Virus record (IMG/VR): IMGVR_UViG_3300018080_000626
Location: 1-22,454 of that record
Length of the DNA stretch: 22,454 nt
Source: a virus
Reading direction: 5' to 3' (one strand)
The stretch's first letter is position 1. The number at the start of each line of letters is the position of its first letter. The translations under genes and the position numbers were made by a program. Of this stretch, positions 18,956-22,454 are shown piece after piece. The notes beneath the pieces are model-generated. The model was given only the letters and a program-made list of their open reading frames with translations. It ran no database searches and was not told the origin of the DNA.

Positions 18956-19005
18956 TACTTCCTTGGTTTCTTCGGCTTTGGTTTTGGTTTTCTTTTACAG
19001 CCCAT
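18955..19005 (-). CDS. Candidate 16-residue highly basic micro-peptide
   Basis: An ATG lies three bases after the large-terminase stop, with GAGGT at proper spacing (AGAGGTAGAATATG). It opens a 16-codon frame, MGCKRKPKPKPKKPRK, closed by TAA that overlaps the acetyltransferase ATG (TAATG). Nine of 16 residues are Lys or Arg, alternating with Pro, and the third residue is Cys. The frame fills the only gap between the two flanking genes, and start, stop and ribosome site are all well placed. It could be a real peptide that binds nucleic acid, or a translated leader that couples terminase and acetyltransferase synthesis. There is no homology evidence. Confidence 0.5.
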   Translation of the reverse strand: MGCKRKPKPKPKKPRK

Positions 19006-19008
19006 ATT

Positions 19009-20616
19009 CTACCTCTTCTTTATATAAAGTTCACTAGGTTTTTCATCCCGTACAAATCTTTCCGCGAGTCTCCGGGATCTAAAAGGACTCTTTACCCGAA
19101 CTACTTCCGGGCCGGCAACGTGGATCCTTGAAGCGTGTGTTCTTGCTTTTACCGGAAACGCAAACGTCAATGCCGTTGCGTCACTTATATCCGGGGAGAT
19201 CCCATCGTTATCTTTCTTTATCTGTTCTTTCGGAGGGAGAGTGAGTAGACCGCGGGACGTTGTTCTTTCAAATCCTGGAATCATCAACAGGTCTCTAGCA
19301 AATATGTCTTCGTCCGGGATACTACACCCTCCCTCTTCAAACCAATCTTTTAAAAATCCATACATCTGCGCTCTTTTGTTTCTATATAATTCAGGCATAA
19401 GTGGGGTACTGCCGAAGGCAATCGCCATAGTTTTTGAGCCATACCCCATCTCAACCAATCTATCCCGGCAACCGTAACCGTAGGCTACGTCTAAAAACGT
19501 CATGTCAAGTCCTAACTGATCTGTCTTCTGGGCGATTATCCCGGCTAGGCGCATGGGTTTCACTGGTTCGGTATAGACTTTATAATCAACTATGCGTCGT
19601 CCTTGTCTGACAACCCAGACAGTACGATCAGCACCTTCTCCACTTCCATCCACTCCCATAACCATTGGAGCAAGACCATCAAGGTACGCTTGAGTTTTCC
19701 GCGCCGTCTGAACATACTCCGGTTTAAGAAGCGTGTTCCCTGTTGACTGAAAGGCTTCCGCCAAACAGCATGGATACTCTTGCAAAAATTTCCATAGATC
19801 TCCATTATACTCATCCTCCAATTTTCGCCTACGCCAGAAGATCTGGTCAATGGAAAGGCCATAAAGTTCCATCAATTCCATCTCTTCTCGCGTAGGTTTA
19901 AATCGGGAAGGGGGCGTTTCTCTATACTCATCCTGGATATACCAGGGAATAAATAAGGTCTTATATCTTGTCAGTGCATTAGGGTCCGTCCCTTTCATAC
20001 ACAGATTATAGAACATGTTGTTCACACCGTTAGCTGTGGACTCCATGATAATTTCCGTTTTTAAGTTTGTCGCAACTCCCTGCATTAGCCCAGTAGATAA
20101 ATCGTCGGTATTGCCATAAAACGCGGCCTCTGATAAATGTAGGAGTTGCGGGTTCATGCCCCTTCCGACATCCTGTGCCCCCGCGGTCCCTAAACCATAT
20201 TCAGAATCGATCTTACCGAATTTTAATTCTTTTTTGTTAGATCGTTCAATGGAGGGACGTAGGGGGTCAGGTAGGTTGCTATACATTCTTTTGACCATAT
20301 CAAATAAGTAATCTGTAGACTTCGATATATGTGCAAGTATAAAAACACTCACACCTAAATTCATTGAGGCTTTATGTAAAAAACGAGCCGCCGTGTAAGT
20401 CGATACGCCTTGTTGTCTTCCTTTGACAACGCATACTCTCACAAGCTGACCCGCTTTTCTAATGTCTTCAATAAAATGATGTAACATCATCTGCGCCTTA
20501 TTGAAAACTAACGGCACAGATTTACCACCTTCTTTTGGTCTGATACGAATAAATCGCCTGGCATACTCGGGGAGAGCATTACGCAAGTGATCTATTTTTA
20601 AGTTCACATCAGACAT
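19009..20616 (-). CDS. terL: Terminase large subunit
   Basis: The product has 535 residues, start behind AAAAGGAGAAACTATAGATG, overlapping the previous gene by eight bases. The N-terminal ATPase has a Walker-A-like VVKGRQQGVST (residues about 63-73), an acidic LSEAAF segment (161-166) in the Walker-B position, and a MESTANG motif (191-197) in the coupling position. YPCCLAEAF near 281-289 is a family signature. The C-terminal RNase-H-like nuclease has candidate metal ligands at VDGSGEGADRT (D323), DVAYGYGCRDR (D376) and DISDATALTF (D476/D479), and NKRAQMYG near 413-420. It cuts concatemeric DNA and drives it into the procapsid through the portal encoded downstream. All key motifs are present. 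Confidence 0.95.
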   Translation of the reverse strand: MSDVNLKIDHLRNALPEYARRFIRIRPKEGGKSVPLVFNKAQMMLHHFIEDIRKAGQLVRVCVVKGRQQGVSTYTAARFLHKASMNLGVSVFILAHISKSTDYLFDMVKRMYSNLPDPLRPSIERSNKKELKFGKIDSEYGLGTAGAQDVGRGMNPQLLHLSEAAFYGNTDDLSTGLMQGVATNLKTEIIMESTANGVNNMFYNLCMKGTDPNALTRYKTLFIPWYIQDEYRETPPSRFKPTREEMELMELYGLSIDQIFWRRRKLEDEYNGDLWKFLQEYPCCLAEAFQSTGNTLLKPEYVQTARKTQAYLDGLAPMVMGVDGSGEGADRTVWVVRQGRRIVDYKVYTEPVKPMRLAGIIAQKTDQLGLDMTFLDVAYGYGCRDRLVEMGYGSKTMAIAFGSTPLMPELYRNKRAQMYGFLKDWFEEGGCSIPDEDIFARDLLMIPGFERTTSRGLLTLPPKEQIKKDNDGISPDISDATALTFAFPVKARTHASRIHVAGPEVVRVKSPFRSRRLAERFVRDEKPSELYIKKR

Positions 20617-21028
20617 CTATAGTTTCTCCTTTTGCCTGCACCCCATTTAAAATATCGTCTATCGTGAGGTTCAGGTTCGTACTTTCAGAAACCTGTTTCG
20701 CTTTACCCGCGATACGATCGAAAAGTTCCTGTGTCGCTTTGAGATCTCCCGCCGCCGCAAACGCCGCGAGTTTAATCGCCGCGATCTCTAAATGACTCAT
20801 ACTCCCAAAATCAAGTGTCTCCAACATCTCGGGAGTGAGTAACGCCGCCTGCTGTATCGCGCGATTAAAAACATCTTTTATTTTCCCCAGATCCGCAACC
20901 TTTACCGGCACCCCAGATTCCATTTTGTATTTACACACGTTCCCAGATTCATCAATCTCGTTGTAATATACATCGCGTTCGACAATTTCTTTCGTCGGTT
21001 CAGGTTGCGGGCTGAAAGGATCAGTCAT
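20609..21028 (-). CDS. Probable terminase small subunit
   Basis: The product has 139 residues. The ATG lies three bases after the preceding stop with a weak GGGGGTG site, so translation is probably coupled. Residues about 40-130 are helical, with AIQQAALLTPEMLETLD, AAIKLAAFAAAGDLKATQELFDRIAGKAKQ and a C-terminal TIDDIL. The LFDRIAGKAKQ pattern occurs in small terminase or related DNA-binding proteins of several phages. Its eight-base overlap with the large terminase and its size support the small-subunit role: recognising viral DNA and feeding it to the large subunit. No clear helix-turn-helix is visible at the N-terminus, which instead holds a charged, Pro-containing segment. Identity therefore rests mostly on position. 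Confidence 0.72.
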   Translation of the reverse strand: MTDPFSPQPEPTKEIVERDVYYNEIDESGNVCKYKMESGVPVKVADLGKIKDVFNRAIQQAALLTPEMLETLDFGSMSHLEIAAIKLAAFAAAGDLKATQELFDRIAGKAKQVSESTNLNLTIDDILNGVQAKGETIDV

Positions 21029-21031
21029 ATT

Positions 21032-21787
21032 CTACACCCCCGCAAATGGATCCGGTTGCGCTTCTGCCGCTACCGCCGGTCCCGTGGGTCCGGTAGGTTT
21101 ACCGGTACTCAACAGTTCCTTCTCAACTGCGGAAGGTTCAACCTCTTCAGTAGGCGCCACTTTCTTCGGTACGTCAGTTACCGGAATCTGTTTTTCAAGT
21201 TCCTCAAATTCACTCGCCTCCGCTACCGCCGCCTCTTTATCACCTCTCATATTATCCAACTCCGGATAACTTCTCTGTTTACCTTCACGATACTCCGCCA
21301 GATGTCGTTTGTATCCACCCTCGTCCGCCTGACGAAGTGCGACCATCTCCCTCGCCTTCTCAATCGAATAGAACTCATGTACGTCAACACCCAACTCCCA
21401 TTTGCGACAATACTCCGCAAGCTGTTCGATCGTCATAACCCTCATCGGTATATCCGTTATGTCCGTCGGGTTCGTCCTGTTAATGAGTTTCAAAATCTTG
21501 ATTTCGTAAATGCGTTGCCATGCAACTTCGATTGGCCCGTACTTCTTCGTGAGAAATTTTGGTACCGTGTAATTGCGTAATACATACCACGGCATTGTCG
21601 CTGAAGCTGAGTCAAGTTTGAAGATAACTTCTTCCTTGTACTTCGCCTCTTTCGATTGGTCATTCATCTTTGTGAAAGTAATTAGCACTCTCACCAAAAA
21701 TGGATAATTTTGTAAATCCTTCTTCGCGTCCGCCGCGGGTGTCGGACTTACACCACTTGCCACTGTCTTCTCCCTGTTCGTTGTCAT
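21032..21787 (-). CDS. Phage protein of unknown function with collagen-like C-terminal tract
   Basis: The product has 251 residues, start behind AAAAAGGAGGACACATG and about 40 bases downstream of a strong promoter, so it heads the packaging operon. Residues about 25-175 are a mixed alpha/beta domain (YPFLVRVLITFTKMND, AWQRIYEIKILKLINRTNP, PMRVMTIEQLAEYCRKW) that I do not recognise. Residues about 180-251 are acidic and Pro/Glu-rich, look disordered, and contain a short GKPTGPTGPA tract like the collagen-like triplets elsewhere in this phage. No membrane segment or catalytic motif is visible. It could be a packaging accessory or a minor virion protein; the neighbours do not decide between these. 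Confidence 0.8.
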   Translation of the reverse strand: MTTNREKTVASGVSPTPAADAKKDLQNYPFLVRVLITFTKMNDQSKEAKYKEEVIFKLDSASATMPWYVLRNYTVPKFLTKKYGPIEVAWQRIYEIKILKLINRTNPTDITDIPMRVMTIEQLAEYCRKWELGVDVHEFYSIEKAREMVALRQADEGGYKRHLAEYREGKQRSYPELDNMRGDKEAAVAEASEFEELEKQIPVTDVPKKVAPTEEVEPSAVEKELLSTGKPTGPTGPAVAAEAQPDPFAGV

Positions 21788-21834
21788 GTGTCCTCCTTTT
21801 TGAGATTAAATGTCTGATATAAATAGTTAATTTG

Positions 21835-21863
21835 AATATACACTATATATCACGTATTGTCAA
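21835..21863 (-). promoter_or_regulatory. Sigma70-type promoter for the packaging operon
   Basis: On the minus strand TTGACA (21863-21858), a 17-base spacer and TATATT (21840-21835) lie about 50 bases before the ATG at 21787. A-tracts upstream (AAAAAATTT, then AAAAATTTGACA) resemble an UP element. It shares AAAAATTTGACAA and ATAGTGTATATT with the capsid promoter at 14653-14681. Confidence 0.85.
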
Positions 21864-21890
21864 ATTTTTAGAGAAATTTTTTATATATGT

Positions 21891-21926
21891 AATAAAGGCC
21901 TCGGTCATCACCGATGACGGAAGTCC
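21891..21926 (-). terminator. Terminator-like hairpin upstream of the packaging promoter
   Basis: On the minus strand a perfect core GTCATC-GGT-GATGAC (21904-21918) is extended by imperfect GC-rich pairing to 21897-21926, then followed by TTTATT. It sits about 30 bases before the -35 box. It may stop transcription arriving from the right, or act as an operator. The T-run is short, so confidence is modest. Confidence 0.4.
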
Positions 21927-21993
21927 TGTTCAATTTTACTACGGGTAGGGTGTCGAATGATTGAAAAGAAAAAAGATCAGAGAGAAGATTAAA

Positions 21994-22057
21994 CTGAAAG
22001 ATGAATGAGAAGATGGCGGGAGAGAGGCTGAAAGGTGGGTGAAAGGATGGAGACAGA
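21994..22057. repeat. Diverged purine-rich direct repeat
   Basis: Two segments of about 30 bases, starting CTGAAAG at 21994 and 22028 (34 bases apart), share CTGAAAG, TGA and GATGG blocks at equal spacing with scattered purine-for-purine changes. They lie in a tract where the plus strand is almost all A and G. Confidence 0.5.
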
Positions 22058-22399
22058 ATATACTATTTAACATTCGCCCGCGGTACGGTGGAGGGTTCGC
22101 CACCCCAAAAAACAACAGGGGGTGGGGGGTCTGAAAAATACATAAGCCACCGCGCGCGAGCTAATCAGCCATTATGCCCATGACCCACCCATATTTGACG
22201 CGCGACGTTGCCGTGTAAGCGACGTTCTCCACCCACCCCATGCTATGACATACCCTTGTTTGTGCTTGTCGTGTTTGTCAATAACTGACATGGTGTTGCG
22301 TTTGTTCAGTTCATACAGCATATAACGGCTCATTTGGGAGGTGTTCGCCATGTTAGTTTTGTGCAAAAGCACCATCTAACAGCTATTTGGTGATTTTTT

Positions 22400-22429
22400 C
22401 AAGACTCTCACAGTAAAAATCTTGAGAGT
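22400..22429. repeat. Overlapping inverted repeats (alternative hairpins)
   Basis: ACTCTCA (22404-22410) pairs with TGAGAGT (22423-22429), while CAAGA (22400-22404) pairs with TCTTG (22420-22424). The two stems share bases, so only one can form at a time. No T-run follows on either strand. Confidence 0.5.
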
Positions 22430-22454
22430 TTACAGACCTCTACACCCATCAGTA

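Larger units (their letters stand above)
21950..22454. other. Region of about 500 bases without a convincing gene
   Basis: This stretch has no frame with both a ribosome site and coding-like composition. It holds a purine-rich plus strand from about 21955 to 22057, a G-rich segment (GGGGGTGGGGGG near 22120), two copies of GCGACGTT 17 bases apart (22202 and 22219), and overlapping inverted repeats near 22400-22429. A 67-codon minus-strand frame at 22172-22375 lacks a ribosome site. The region may be an operon boundary, a packaging or replication site, or near a genome end; none of these is shown. Confidence 0.5.

Noticed and set aside
22082-22112. GGTTCG-containing stem-loop resembling a tRNA T-arm
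   Set aside because: No acceptor, D or anticodon arms can be drawn around it at the right distances.
22172-22375. 67-codon minus-strand frame in the right-edge region
   Set aside because: There is no ribosome site before either possible ATG, although real genes here nearly all have one. The product (Arg/Lys/Asn/Gln-rich, ending in MGGSWA) resembles no phage protein I know, and the region is full of short repeats.

Overview
The window looks like the virion-assembly half of a tailed double-stranded DNA phage with a short, T7-type tail (podovirus-like). All supported genes lie on the minus strand, so transcription runs right to left. Genes are tightly packed, usually less than 30 bases apart or overlapping. 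Most have strong GGAG-type ribosome binding sites. The two visible promoters are classical TTGACA / TATATT sites with 17-base spacers. Strong Shine-Dalgarno use, sigma70-type promoters and a T7-like set of internal virion proteins suggest a Gram-negative, proteobacteria-like host; that is an inference. No integrase, repressor, replication, lysis, RNA polymerase, tRNA, CRISPR or IS element is visible. This is either part of a free phage genome or an internal slice of a prophage.

Right edge (about 21790-22454): some 670 bases without a convincing gene. It holds a terminator-like hairpin, a roughly 100-base purine/pyrimidine-asymmetric tract with a diverged repeat, short G-rich and palindromic segments, and a promoter firing leftward.

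Packaging module (21787-19009): a protein of unknown function with a short collagen-like tail, a probable small terminase, and the large terminase. Next come a 16-residue, extremely basic micro-ORF, a GNAT acetyltransferase, an HNH-like protein and a small Ala/Gly-rich virion-type protein (19005-17816).

Head module (17802-12079): T7-like portal, a small Bbp19-like protein, a scaffold protein with a collagen-like N-terminus, a second copy of the promoter with a roughly 110-base leader, the major capsid protein, a perfect hairpin, a collagen-like fibre protein and a candidate decoration protein.

Tail and ejection module (11994-2725): T7 gp11-like adaptor, gp12-like nozzle, gp14-like small internal protein, a mid-size internal protein and a 1206-residue large ejection protein.

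Fibre module (2710-1): a T7-gp17-type N-terminal anchor fused to collagen-like repeats, a long coiled-coil protein, a small beta-rich protein, and a collagen-like fibre gene cut by the left edge with a perfect 57-base tandem repeat.

The most distinctive features are collagen-like Gly-X-Thr/Pro triplets in five different genes, including the scaffold, and the shared promoter placed before both the packaging operon and the capsid gene. I did not find a clearly new multi-gene defence or mobile system.
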